A DNA stretch of 47,053 nt from Pollutimonas bauzanensis_A (GTDB lineage Bacteria; Pseudomonadota; Gammaproteobacteria; Burkholderiales; Burkholderiaceae_B): the NCBI RefSeq assembly GCF_040393045.1, contig NZ_JBEBUX010000014.1:1-47053 (forward strand), read 5' to 3'. The notes under the pieces were generated by a model, which searched no databases, was not told the origin of the DNA, and saw only the letters and a program-made list of their open reading frames with translations. This document shows, piece after piece, positions 1-7,987 of this stretch (position 1 is the first letter of the stretch; the number at the start of each line of letters is the position of its first letter). A program made the translations under genes and the position numbers.

Positions 1-209
1 ACGGGCACCCCTGGCAACGCCAGGGGCGTAGCGCGCGAAGCCGAAACAGCCCCTGACACACCCGCCTTTCTCAAGAACGAAAAACCGTCCCGACCACGTC
101 CGCACAGTAACGCGACCTTGGCGCCGAGACAGGTTCGACGCCCCCGACTTCGGCCTCTTGGCGCGCTTGCACTGCCGCAAGCCTTGTAAACACCTCGGCC
201 AAAAATACT
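1..209. other. Left-edge gene-free stretch
   Basis: No gene can be supported here. A perfect hairpin (CCCCTGGC at 8-15 pairing with GCCAGGGG at 19-26, 3-base loop) has no following T-run, so it is not a convincing terminator for the minus-strand gene ending at 210. The plus frame is open from base 1 to a TAA at 187-189, but it is Arg/Pro-rich, has no start in the window and resembles no family I know. It could be the tail of a gene entering from the left or chance openness in GC-rich DNA. Confidence 0.5.
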
Positions 210-1199
210 CTAATCGACCGAGATCTTGGACGTTTCAATCACCTTGGCCCATTTCGCGGTTTCATCCTGGATGAACTTGCCGAATTCTTCGGGCGTGCCG
301 CCGGCAGCCTGCCCGCCAGTGATTTCAAATGCTTTTAGGACTTCCGGTTTTTTCAGGATGTTATTGAACGCCGCATTGAGCTTTTGAATCACCTCTGGTG
401 GCGTGCCTGCGGGGGCGATAACGCCTTGCCAGTTGTAGGACTCAAAGCCAGGCAGGCCCGATTCGGCCATGGTGGGTACGTCAGGCAGCAAGGCCAGACG
501 CTTGGCGCTGGTGACCGCCAGAGGATGGACCTTTTTCGCTTCAATCGCCGGCATGGCGGCATAGCCCATTTCAAACATCATGTCGATGTGGCCGGCCATC
601 AGGTCGGTTGCTGCGGGCGCGCCGCCCTTGTAGGGAACGTGCGACAAATCAAGGCCGGCTTCCGAGGCGAACAGTTCGCCCGACAGATGGTGAGCCCCAC
701 CGACGCCAGAAGAGCCAAAGGTCAGGCTGCCCGGATCCTTCTTCGCTAGGGCGATAAGTTCGCTGACGGTTTTCACCGGGACATTGTTATTGACGCTGAG
801 AATTAGAGGACTTTCTTCGACCAGCACCACTGGAGCAAAGTCTTTTTGAACGTCGTAGGAGACGTTTTTCGGCATCAACGTCGGATTGACCGACAAGGGC
901 GCCAGGTTGCCGCTGCCTATGGTGTAGCCGTCGGGCTTAGACTTGGCGATATAGGCCGTACCGATAACGCCGCCTGCACCAGCCTTATTTTCGACTACAA
1001 CGCTGGTCTTGATTTCATCGGCCAACTCACGCGCCAGCAACCGCATGCGGGTATCGGCAAAGCCGCCTGCAGCGTAAGGCACGATGAAGGTAATGGGCTT
1101 GGACGGCCAGGTATCGTCGGCGTACGACAAGCTTGGCGCGATTGCCGCGCACACGGCACCGACCAAGGCGGTGGCGACTGTTTTCTTAAGCAACAACAT
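210..1199 (-). CDS. Bug/TctC-family periplasmic solute-binding receptor
   Basis: 329-residue periplasmic binding protein of the tripartite tricarboxylate (Bug) receptor family, greatly expanded in Bordetella-type bacteria. Residues 1-27 form a signal peptide (KK near the N-terminus, hydrophobic core, cleavage about SYA-DD). The mature start WPSKPITFIVPYAAGG is the family signature, and GSSGVGGAHHLSGELF in the second lobe matches the ligand-loop region. The reading frame continues 42 codons upstream, but ATG at 1199 is chosen because AGGA lies about 8 bases before it and the signal peptide begins there. Ligand unknown (members bind carboxylates, amino acids, nicotinate and others). No TctA/TctB membrane genes are adjacent, so it is an orphan receptor, as is common for Bug proteins. 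Confidence 0.93.
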   Translation of the reverse strand: MLLLKKTVATALVGAVCAAIAPSLSYADDTWPSKPITFIVPYAAGGFADTRMRLLARELADEIKTSVVVENKAGAGGVIGTAYIAKSKPDGYTIGSGNLAPLSVNPTLMPKNVSYDVQKDFAPVVLVEESPLILSVNNNVPVKTVSELIALAKKDPGSLTFGSSGVGGAHHLSGELFASEAGLDLSHVPYKGGAPAATDLMAGHIDMMFEMGYAAMPAIEAKKVHPLAVTSAKRLALLPDVPTMAESGLPGFESYNWQGVIAPAGTPPEVIQKLNAAFNNILKKPEVLKAFEITGGQAAGGTPEEFGKFIQDETAKWAKVIETSKISVD

Positions 1200-1248
1200 A
1201 AGGTTTCCTGGGGAATAAAAATAGGAGGGTAAAACAGAACAAAAAATT

Positions 1249-1728
1249 TTACTTCTGTCGCCGATACACCAGAGCAATGCGTGCGAAGGCGACCTGCAGT
1301 TCGCGCGTGCCGGCCTGGAATACAACAGGTCGTCCCCGGGCGGTAAAGCAAATCAGGCGTTTTGACGCCACCAATGGAATGAACTTGGCGAACTGGATGT
1401 CTTCCCAGGCGACCTCGCGCCGTGAAATCCATGACTGCTCAATGCCTTTTTGGGTAATGCGGGTCTGAGAAATCAGCATATAGCGCGCCAGTACGACCAA
1501 ACCCACAAAGCACAGCAGAATACTGCCCGCGACCATGGGGCTGACGGCCTTGCCTGTTGGACCGGCCGCGGTTTGAATAATCATCACACCGATGAAAACC
1601 AGGACCAGGCAGGCAAGTATCTTGATCCATTTAGGCCATGCGACGCCTTGTAAGGGGAGCGGCCCAATAGAATCGAGAAGCTCGGACCGCTCTTGCTCGC
1701 TGGGTATATGTTGCGCGGAGAATATCAC
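1249..1728 (-). CDS. Small two-TM membrane protein with C-terminal PH-like domain
   Basis: 159-residue protein of unknown function. A short cytoplasmic N-terminus is followed by two hydrophobic segments (WIKILACLVLVFIGVMII and VAGSILLCFVGLVVLARYML). The soluble C-terminal half contains RITQKGIEQSWISRREVAWEDI, resembling the beta-strand pattern of bacterial PH domains, where I/V-x-W-x-D/E-I recurs. The start is inferred to be GTG at 1728, whose G is the last base of the upstream lyase TAG stop (TAGTG), implying translational coupling. An in-frame ATG further upstream would overlap the lyase by 75 bases and is less likely. The family assignment is inference from pattern; the membrane topology is directly visible. 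Confidence 0.7.
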   Translation of the reverse strand: MIFSAQHIPSEQERSELLDSIGPLPLQGVAWPKWIKILACLVLVFIGVMIIQTAAGPTGKAVSPMVAGSILLCFVGLVVLARYMLISQTRITQKGIEQSWISRREVAWEDIQFAKFIPLVASKRLICFTARGRPVVFQAGTRELQVAFARIALVYRRQK

Positions 1729-2636
1729 TAGGCCGCCTTGCGCGCAGCCAGGGCATTGCCTGCGCGACTTGATGATTTGTGCCCAATGTGGCCGGATATC
1801 CATTGGCCGATATCGACGACGGCATCCAGATCAATGCCGGTGTCGATGTCCAGCCCACGCAGCATGTAGAGCACATCTTCGGTGGCAACATTGCCGGTTG
1901 CCCCCTTGGCGTAGGGGCAGCCGCCCAGGCCCGCTACGGAGGTGTGAAAAATGGAAATGCCTGCTTGTAGCGCTGCAAGAATATTGGCGAGCGCCTGTCC
2001 GTAGGTGTCGTGGAAATGTCCTGCCACGCGGGCGGGGTCGACGACTTCGGTGACAGCGCGCATGACCTTATCGACCTGGCGGGCGTTGGCTACCCCTATG
2101 GTATCGGCGACATCGATTTCGTCGCATCCCAGGGCCAGATAGCGCTGGGTTACGTCAACGACGGACTCGACCGGCGTTTCGCCCTGATAAGGACAGCCCA
2201 GTGCGCAACTGATGCTGCCGCGCAGACGCAGGCCGGCAGCCTTGGCGGCTTCCGCGACCGGCTCAAAACGTGCAATTGATTCCGCAATCGAACAATTGAT
2301 GTTTCTTTGTGAAAATGCCTCGCTGGCCGACCCGAAAATAACGACCTCATCAATGCCGGCAGCCAGCGCGGCTTCGAAGCCGCGCAGATTGGGCGTAAGC
2401 GCTGAATAGATGGTGCCAGGCTTGCGCTGGATGCCGGCCATCACATCGGCGCCGTCCGCCATTTGCGGCACCCATTTCGGGGAAACGAAGGACACGGCTT
2501 CGATATTGGGAAATCCGGCTTGCGACAGGCGGTCAATAAGCTCGATTTTTACGGAAGAGGCAATGAATTCTTTTTCGTTTTGCAGCCCATCGCGGGGTGA
2601 GACCTCGACGATTTTGACTTTGGTCGGCAAAGGCAT
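1728..2636 (-). CDS. mvaB: Hydroxymethylglutaryl-CoA lyase
   Basis: 302-residue TIM-barrel enzyme of the HMGL-like family. It cleaves (S)-HMG-CoA to acetyl-CoA and acetoacetate, the last step of leucine breakdown. Visible motifs are the N-terminal VEVSPRDGLQNE (catalytic Arg and metal-binding Asp), GHFHDTYGQALAN (metal-binding His residues) and the C-terminal signature GLGGCPYAKGATGNVATED, with the conserved catalytic-loop Cys. Length is typical. The ATG is preceded by AAGGA at a good distance. It shares one base with the following membrane-protein gene. No other leucine-degradation genes are in view, so the physiological substrate is inferred from family. Confidence 0.95.
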   Translation of the reverse strand: MPLPTKVKIVEVSPRDGLQNEKEFIASSVKIELIDRLSQAGFPNIEAVSFVSPKWVPQMADGADVMAGIQRKPGTIYSALTPNLRGFEAALAAGIDEVVIFGSASEAFSQRNINCSIAESIARFEPVAEAAKAAGLRLRGSISCALGCPYQGETPVESVVDVTQRYLALGCDEIDVADTIGVANARQVDKVMRAVTEVVDPARVAGHFHDTYGQALANILAALQAGISIFHTSVAGLGGCPYAKGATGNVATEDVLYMLRGLDIDTGIDLDAVVDIGQWISGHIGHKSSSRAGNALAARKAA

Positions 2637-2722
2637 GGGAGTGTTCCTTGGTGTGGTTGCTGCCAGGGGTAAATATCAAGCAGTAAATATCATATAGCGG
2701 ATTTTGCCGGAAATAATACCTG

Positions 2723-3868
2723 TTAACGGCGCTGGAAACGACCATCGTCAAGTCGTGCAACGACTTCTTGCAATTCGAATTCCAGCAGACGGGCGGTCAA
2801 AGTGGCTATATCGAGCCCGCTACGTTCTTGTAGCGCGTCCAGGTGAACCGGATCATAGCCCAGCGCTTCCAATACGAGCAGCCCGCTGGGGTCGGCAGCG
2901 GGCTGTTTGCGCGCCGTGCCTTTTCCCGGACCTGGCGTGGGGGATTCAACCGGTGCGGAGCCCAGTTCTTCGAGTATGTCTTTGCCGGACTCAACCAGCT
3001 TGGCCCCTTGCCGGATAAGCGCATGGCAGCCGCGCGATAGCGGAGAATGAATGGAGCCAGGAATGGCGAATACCTCGCGGCCTATTTCGGAAGCCAGCCT
3101 TGCGGTGATCAGCGACCCGCTTTGTTTGGCGGCTTCCACTACCAATACGCCGCGGGCGACACCTGCAACCAGGCGATTGCGCTTTGGGAACTGATATGGA
3201 AGTGCACGCGTGCCCAAGGGGAATTCGGATATCAGTATACCGTCCTGGGCGATGCGGTGGGCTAGCTCGCGGTTGCGGGCCGGATAGACGATATCTATGC
3301 CCGTACCTAAAATGGCTATCGTGCTGGCACCGTTGGGACCCGCCAGCAGGGCGCCTTCGTGGGCGGCTGTATCGATGCCCAGGGCCAGGCCGCTGGCGAT
3401 GCACCAGCCTTGTTCGGCCAGATAGCGGGCGAAGGCGCGTGCATTGTCTGTGCCACCCGCGGTCGCGCTACGTGCGCCGACGATGGAAATAATTGGCCTG
3501 CTCAGCAGGCCCAGGTTTCCGTTTGCGTACAGCAAAATGGGCGGGTCGTGCGTGTCAAGCAAGGCCCGTGGGTAGGCGGGGTCGGCCAGCGTGAGCAGAT
3601 GGTGGCTGGGGTACTCCAGCCATTGCAGGGTATTGTGTATGGCTTCCTGCATTTCATCGCTGGGGGCTTGTTTTAGCTGGCGGGCAAGGTCGCCAGGCAG
3701 GAATTTGCCCAGCCCGGCCGTTGACATGGCATAGATGTCTTGGGGCAGGCCGATCGCCGCCAGCAGACTGCGCGCTTGTGCCGGGCCTAGGCCGGGTTCC
3801 AGCGACAGGCGTACCCAGGCGCCGAGCTCTTCAGTGGATAAGTTCAGGTGCATACGTAAGTGTGGCAT
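2723..3868 (-). CDS. dprA: DNA-processing protein DprA (natural transformation)
   Basis: 381-residue DprA/Smf. It loads RecA onto incoming single-stranded DNA during natural transformation. An N-terminal helical segment (about 10-90) precedes the Rossmann core (about 105-300) with the phosphate-binding signature IVGARSATAGG, the SGLALGIDTAAHEGAL stretch and FPKRNRLVAGVA. A Pro/Gly-rich linker leads to a C-terminal winged-helix domain (LEALGYDPVHLDALQERSGLDIATLTARLLEFELQ in outline, about 325-370). An alternative start at Met6 cannot be excluded. It is divergent from def, the usual arrangement (dprA next to def-fmt) in many proteobacteria. Confidence 0.96.
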   Translation of the reverse strand: MPHLRMHLNLSTEELGAWVRLSLEPGLGPAQARSLLAAIGLPQDIYAMSTAGLGKFLPGDLARQLKQAPSDEMQEAIHNTLQWLEYPSHHLLTLADPAYPRALLDTHDPPILLYANGNLGLLSRPIISIVGARSATAGGTDNARAFARYLAEQGWCIASGLALGIDTAAHEGALLAGPNGASTIAILGTGIDIVYPARNRELAHRIAQDGILISEFPLGTRALPYQFPKRNRLVAGVARGVLVVEAAKQSGSLITARLASEIGREVFAIPGSIHSPLSRGCHALIRQGAKLVESGKDILEELGSAPVESPTPGPGKGTARKQPAADPSGLLVLEALGYDPVHLDALQERSGLDIATLTARLLEFELQEVVARLDDGRFQRR

Positions 3869-3979
3869 AGTGCAACCGCTTTTGGAGGCGGCGTGAAGCG
3901 AAATGTCATAGTGCAGTTCATCTTTAAAGCAAAATTTGTTTTATCATAGAGACTTAGACGATTATCTGGACCACGTTTC

Positions 3980-4492
3980 ATGGCTTTGCTTCCTATTCTT
4001 CGATATCCCGATCCGCGCTTGCACAAGGTTGCCAAGCCAGTCGAGGTCGTCGACGACCGTATTCGCACGCTTATTCGCGACATGGCTGAAACTATGTACG
4101 ACGCGCCCGGCGTGGGTCTGGCCGCCACCCAGGTCGATGTCCACGAACGGGTAGTGGTTATCGATGTCTCTGAAGACGGCAACGATCTTTTGGTCCTGAT
4201 CAATCCTGAAATCATCTGGAAAAGTGAAGAAACCCAGGTGTACGAAGAGGGGTGCTTGTCCGTGCCCGGCGTCTACGACGAAGTGCAGCGCTCGGCGCGC
4301 ATTCGCGTACGTACCTTGAACGAGCAGGGCGAAACCGTGGAATTCGATGCGGAAGGCTTGCTGGCCGTCTGTGTGCAGCACGAACTCGATCATTTAATGG
4401 GCAAGGTGTTTGTGGAATACTTGTCCGTTCTGAAGCAAAACCGGATCAAGACCCGTTTGCGCAAACAAGAGCGCGAGGCCGTGAAAGCCTGA
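3980..4492 (+). CDS. def: Peptide deformylase
   Basis: 170-residue metalloenzyme removing the N-formyl group from nascent proteins. All three family motifs are intact: GVGLAATQ at 44-51, EGCLSVPG at 90-97 (metal ligand Cys92) and QHELDH ending at 138 (ligands His134 and His138, catalytic Glu135). It is followed 53 bases later by fmt, the enzyme that adds the formyl group, so the pair forms a functional operon. The 111-base gap to divergent dprA holds the promoters. Confidence 0.98.
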   Translation: MALLPILRYPDPRLHKVAKPVEVVDDRIRTLIRDMAETMYDAPGVGLAATQVDVHERVVVIDVSEDGNDLLVLINPEIIWKSEETQVYEEGCLSVPGVYDEVQRSARIRVRTLNEQGETVEFDAEGLLAVCVQHELDHLMGKVFVEYLSVLKQNRIKTRLRKQEREAVKA

Positions 4493-4545
4493 CCTTTCCC
4501 GTTCGCTTGGTATCATGCCCGTTCCACCTTTGAATTGGCGTATCT

Positions 4546-5490
4546 ATGCGTATTGTATTTGCCGGAACTCCCGAGTTTGCTCGTTTGGCGCTTGACGCCC
4601 TTATTGCCGCAGGGCATGAGATCCCCCTGGTGCTGACCCAGCCAGACCGCCCCTCCGGGCGCGGACTAAAGCTGACTCCCAGTGCGGTCAAGCAGGCGGC
4701 GCTGGCGGCAAACATTCCGGTATGTCAGCCACGCAGTTTGAAATTGGATGGCAAATATCCTGAAGAAGCCCAGGCTGCGCGCGAAGCGTTGCTGGCCGCA
4801 GAGCCCGAATTGCTGGTCGTGGCCGCCTATGGCCTGATTTTGCCAGAGTGGGTGCTTGCGCTGCCGTCTTATGGCTGCTTCAACATCCACGCCAGCCTGT
4901 TACCCCGCTGGCGCGGCGCGGCACCTATCCAGCGCGCCATCGAGGCGGGCGACGACGAAACCGGCGTCACCATCATGCTGATGGACGCCGGACTGGATAC
5001 CGGCGCCATGCTGTTCACCCGTGCTTTGCCTATTACTGCTCAGCATAGCGCTGCCGTCTTGCACGATGAGCTGGCCGCTTTGGGGGCCAAGGCGATAGTT
5101 CAAGCCATTGACGAGTTACAGCGAGGTACACTGGTCTCCCAGCCTCAGCCCCAAGAGGGCGTTACCTATGCGGCCAAACTGGATAAGGCTGAATCCCCAC
5201 TGGACTTCAGCCAATCTGCTGCGGTGTTGGCGCGCCGCATTCGTGCCTTCGACCCCGTGCCGGGCGCCACATTGCATCTGCCAGGCCTGGCAGAGCCGGT
5301 CAAGGCCTGGCAGGCACTAGCCATCGACACGTCGCATGGCGGTGCGCCGGGCGATGTACTGCAAGCCGATGCACAAGGCATCGACATCGCAACGGCCGAC
5401 GGCGTGTTGCGTTTGCTGGAACTGCAAAAAGCGGGGGGCAAGCGTCAGCCTGTTGCCGCTTTTGTGCAGGGCTGGCAGAAACCCTCATAG
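4546..5490 (+). CDS. fmt: Methionyl-tRNA formyltransferase
   Basis: 314-residue enzyme that formylates initiator Met-tRNA using 10-formyltetrahydrofolate. The N-terminal formyltransferase domain contains FAGTPEFA (4-12) and the signature FNIHASLLPRWRGAAPIQ, with catalytic Asn113 and His115 and Asp151 in MDAGLDTG. The C-terminal OB-fold domain (about 210-314) binds tRNA. Length is normal. It lies directly downstream of def and 14 bases before the methyltransferase gene, so all three may be co-transcribed. Confidence 0.97.
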   Translation: MRIVFAGTPEFARLALDALIAAGHEIPLVLTQPDRPSGRGLKLTPSAVKQAALAANIPVCQPRSLKLDGKYPEEAQAAREALLAAEPELLVVAAYGLILPEWVLALPSYGCFNIHASLLPRWRGAAPIQRAIEAGDDETGVTIMLMDAGLDTGAMLFTRALPITAQHSAAVLHDELAALGAKAIVQAIDELQRGTLVSQPQPQEGVTYAAKLDKAESPLDFSQSAAVLARRIRAFDPVPGATLHLPGLAEPVKAWQALAIDTSHGGAPGDVLQADAQGIDIATADGVLRLLELQKAGGKRQPVAAFVQGWQKPS

Positions 5491-5504
5491 GTTGGGGCCT
5501 CATC

Positions 5505-6134
5505 ATGCCTAATCGTATTGGCGACATCCCAGGTATCTCGGCACTGACTCTGGATTATTACAACCAGAACGCCGATAGCTTCAAGGCTGGCACGCGCGAT
5601 CACGACGTTCGTCAGAATATCGACGCCTTGCTGCGCCATATTATTGCGGCACCGCCGTATCGGATCCTGGATTTTGGTTGCGGGCCGGGCCGCGATTTGA
5701 AGGCGTTTGCCAGCATGGGACATATCGCGATCGGCCTGGATGGATCGGCCTCTTTCGTTGCTATGGCCAGGGCTGAAACCGGCTGCGAGGTGTGGCATCA
5801 GGATTTCCTGGCACTTAAGCTGCCCGACGATACCTTTGATGGTGTTTTTGCCAACGCGTCTTTGTTTCATGTGCCGACCGATGCTTTGCCCCGGGTGCTG
5901 GAGCAGCTTTATGCCAGCCTCAAGCCGGGCGGCGTTCTGTTCAGTTCCAATCCTCGAGGGCAAAACCAAGAAGGCTGGAGCGGTGGACGCTATGGGGCCT
6001 ATCACGATATCGACGCCTGGCGCGCATTCGTTACCTCAGCGGGTTTTTCCGAGCTAGAGCATTATTACCGCCCGCCAGGCCTACCGCGCGAGCAACAGCC
6101 CTGGTTGGCCAGCGTATGGCGCAAGCCAGCATAG
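5505..6134 (+). CDS. Class I SAM-dependent methyltransferase
   Basis: 209-residue soluble methyltransferase. Motif I is RILDFGCGPGRD at 53-64 (SAM-binding glycine loop), followed by an acidic residue at the end of strand 2 (IGLDGS, about 77-81). FDGVFANASLFHVP corresponds to motif IV and LKPGGVLFSS to post-motif IV. The pattern is that of methyltransferase type 11/25 enzymes acting on small molecules. The substrate is not deducible. It lies 14 bases after fmt and may be expressed from the def-fmt promoter. Confidence 0.88.
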   Translation: MPNRIGDIPGISALTLDYYNQNADSFKAGTRDHDVRQNIDALLRHIIAAPPYRILDFGCGPGRDLKAFASMGHIAIGLDGSASFVAMARAETGCEVWHQDFLALKLPDDTFDGVFANASLFHVPTDALPRVLEQLYASLKPGGVLFSSNPRGQNQEGWSGGRYGAYHDIDAWRAFVTSAGFSELEHYYRPPGLPREQQPWLASVWRKPA

Positions 6135-6218
6135 TATGGGTTTAAATGGCGCCCTGATCGAGGCTCTGGCCTTGTGCTACGATTCCTTGAAGCAACAACT
6201 ATCCGGGAGCCCCATACA

Positions 6219-6740
6219 ATGACTTGCTACAAATTAGGCGAGCTGACCCCTTGCGTGCATGAATCTGCTTACGTAGCTGTCGAAGCTACGGTTATCGGCC
6301 TGGCAACGCTGGCTGCCAATAGCAGCATCTGGCCTGGCGCTGTCATACGGGGCGATAACGAGCCTATTGTGGTGGGCAAAGGCTCCAACATCCAAGAGGG
6401 CGCGGTATTGCATACGGATCCCGGTTGCCCGCTGACCATAGGCGAAAACGTCACTATCGGGCATCAAGCCATGCTGCACGGCTGTACTATTGAAGATGGC
6501 GCCCTGATCGGTATCCAGGCTATCGTCCTGAACAGGGCCGTCATCGGCAAAAATAGTCTGGTCGGGGCCGGTGCCGTGGTAACCGAAGGCAAGGTATTTC
6601 CAGAGCGCTCGCTTATCCTGGGCTCTCCCGCCAAGGTCGTGCGCACCCTTACGGACGAGGACATCGCCAATATGCACAAAAATGCCAAGGGCTATGCCGA
6701 GCGTGCCGCGCGCTACAAAACTGATCTCGTTGCGTTGTAG
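6219..6740 (+). CDS. Gamma-class carbonic anhydrase-like hexapeptide-repeat protein
   Basis: 173-residue left-handed beta-helix protein of the YrdA/PaaY gamma-carbonic-anhydrase group. Hexapeptide repeats run through most of the chain (for example VEATVIG, LAANSSIWPG, IGENVTIG, IEDGALIGIQA). Three metal-site histidines are present at the expected spacing: His65 (AVLHTD), His82 (IGHQA) and His87 (MLHGC). Trimeric Zn/Fe/Co enzyme by family. ATG at 6219 is chosen over an upstream in-frame ATG at 6174 because GGGAG precedes it and the family begins near this point. Confidence 0.92.
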   Translation: MTCYKLGELTPCVHESAYVAVEATVIGLATLAANSSIWPGAVIRGDNEPIVVGKGSNIQEGAVLHTDPGCPLTIGENVTIGHQAMLHGCTIEDGALIGIQAIVLNRAVIGKNSLVGAGAVVTEGKVFPERSLILGSPAKVVRTLTDEDIANMHKNAKGYAERAARYKTDLVAL

Positions 6741-6753
6741 GGTGTCGGCGGTG

Positions 6754-6966
6754 TTAAGTCAGGTTGTCTTGCACCCACTGTTCGCCATCCCGGGCCAGGT
6801 CCATCATGTACTTCACGATTAGTACATCGGATGCGCCTTTTTCGCGTTCGCGTTCGGTAAAAAGCACCATGCTTTCAGAGGTCGGGAACCAGTCTTGTTC
6901 AGGCTGCAGTTCCAGTCCCGTTGCGTGTTTGATATTGCCATTGGGCAAAATGTACCAGGTAGTCAT
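6754..6966 (-). CDS. Small conserved-looking hypothetical protein
   Basis: 70-residue soluble, acidic protein (MTTWYILPNGNIKHATGLEL at its start). I do not recognise the family. It has no signal peptide or membrane segment, and the C-terminal half is a probable amphipathic helix rich in Glu/Lys/Asp. It is convergent with the carbonic-anhydrase gene (13-base gap) and divergent from the dehydrogenase gene, only 28 bases from that gene's ATG, so each promoter must lie inside or against the other gene. A TTG at 6984 would add six residues; neither start has a strong ribosome-binding site. Confidence 0.6.
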   Translation of the reverse strand: MTTWYILPNGNIKHATGLELQPEQDWFPTSESMVLFTEREREKGASDVLIVKYMMDLARDGEQWVQDNLT

Positions 6967-6994
6967 GGTCAGATAGTAAGTCAAAGGATAGTTT

Positions 6995-7963
6995 ATGCGT
7001 ATCGTTATACCCGATGATTACCAGGACTGCGTGAGACGCCTGGATTGCTTTGGAAAATTAGCGGGGCACGATGTCACTGTTTTTAATGATAGCGTGACCG
7101 ATATCGACGAGTTGGCGGCGCGCTTTGCCGGCGCGCAAGCGTTGATTCTGATCCGCGAGCGCACACGAATCACCGCCGAGTTGCTGGATAAGCTGCCCGA
7201 TTTACGCCTGATCAGCCAGACAGCCAAGGTGTCGGGTCATATCGATCTGGCGGCTTGTACCGCGCGCGGCATAACAGTTACCGAAGGTTCAGGCGGTCCT
7301 ACCGCCACTGCCGAGCTTGCCTGGGCCTTAATCATGGCAAGCCGCAGGCACTTGGTTTCCGAAGCGAATCGTCTCAATAGCGGGAAGTGGCAGGGCCATC
7401 TGGGCCAGCAATTGCATGGACAGGTGCTAGGGGTCTGGAGTTATGGCCGCATCGGCAAACTGGTTGCTGGCTATGGCAGGGCTTTTGGCATGAAGGTATG
7501 GGTATGGGGGCGTGAGGAATCCATTGCCAGGGCGCAGGCCGATGGGTTCGAGGTCGCACCTTCGCGCGAGCGTTTTTTTGCCGATAGCGATGTTGTGTCC
7601 GTTCACTTGCGGCTAAATTCTGATACCGAGGGTATTGTTACCGAGTCCGATCTGGGATGCATGAAAGAGACAGCTTTGTTTGTTAATACCAGCCGTGCGG
7701 AGCTTGTCGCTCCCGGGGCATTGTCGGCAGCACTGGACAGAGGCCGCCCCGGCTTTGCCGCAGTCGATGTTTATGAAACCGAGCCGGTGCTTGGTGCACA
7801 GCATCCGCTGTTGAATCGGGATAATGTGTTGTGCACGCCCCATATAGGCTATGTCGAGCGGGGCAATTACGAACTGTACCTGGGTACCGCTTTCGACAAC
7901 CTGCTGGCGTTTGCCGCTGGCCGGCCCGTCAATGTAGTCAATTCCGACGTGATAGCACGTTGA
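6995..7963 (+). CDS. D-2-hydroxyacid dehydrogenase family protein
   Basis: 322-residue NAD(P)-dependent 2-ketoacid reductase/2-hydroxyacid dehydrogenase, with split catalytic and Rossmann domains. Catalytic residues are recognisable: Arg234 (NTSRAELV), Glu263 (YETEP) and His283 (TPHIGYVE). The nucleotide-binding loop reads SYGRIG (149-154), so the first Gly of the GxGxxG motif is Ser. This variation occurs in some phosphoglycerate-dehydrogenase-like relatives and does not by itself imply inactivity. Substrate unknown. It lies 24 bases upstream of the DMT transporter gene on the same strand, so the two are probably one operon. Confidence 0.9.
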   Translation: MRIVIPDDYQDCVRRLDCFGKLAGHDVTVFNDSVTDIDELAARFAGAQALILIRERTRITAELLDKLPDLRLISQTAKVSGHIDLAACTARGITVTEGSGGPTATAELAWALIMASRRHLVSEANRLNSGKWQGHLGQQLHGQVLGVWSYGRIGKLVAGYGRAFGMKVWVWGREESIARAQADGFEVAPSRERFFADSDVVSVHLRLNSDTEGIVTESDLGCMKETALFVNTSRAELVAPGALSAALDRGRPGFAAVDVYETEPVLGAQHPLLNRDNVLCTPHIGYVERGNYELYLGTAFDNLLAFAAGRPVNVVNSDVIAR

Positions 7964-7987
7964 TTTCCATGATCGTTTGTCAGGAAT

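Noticed and set aside
1..189. Plus-strand frame open from the window edge
   Set aside because: Arg/Pro-rich, no recognisable family and too short to judge; could be the tail of a gene, but not supported.
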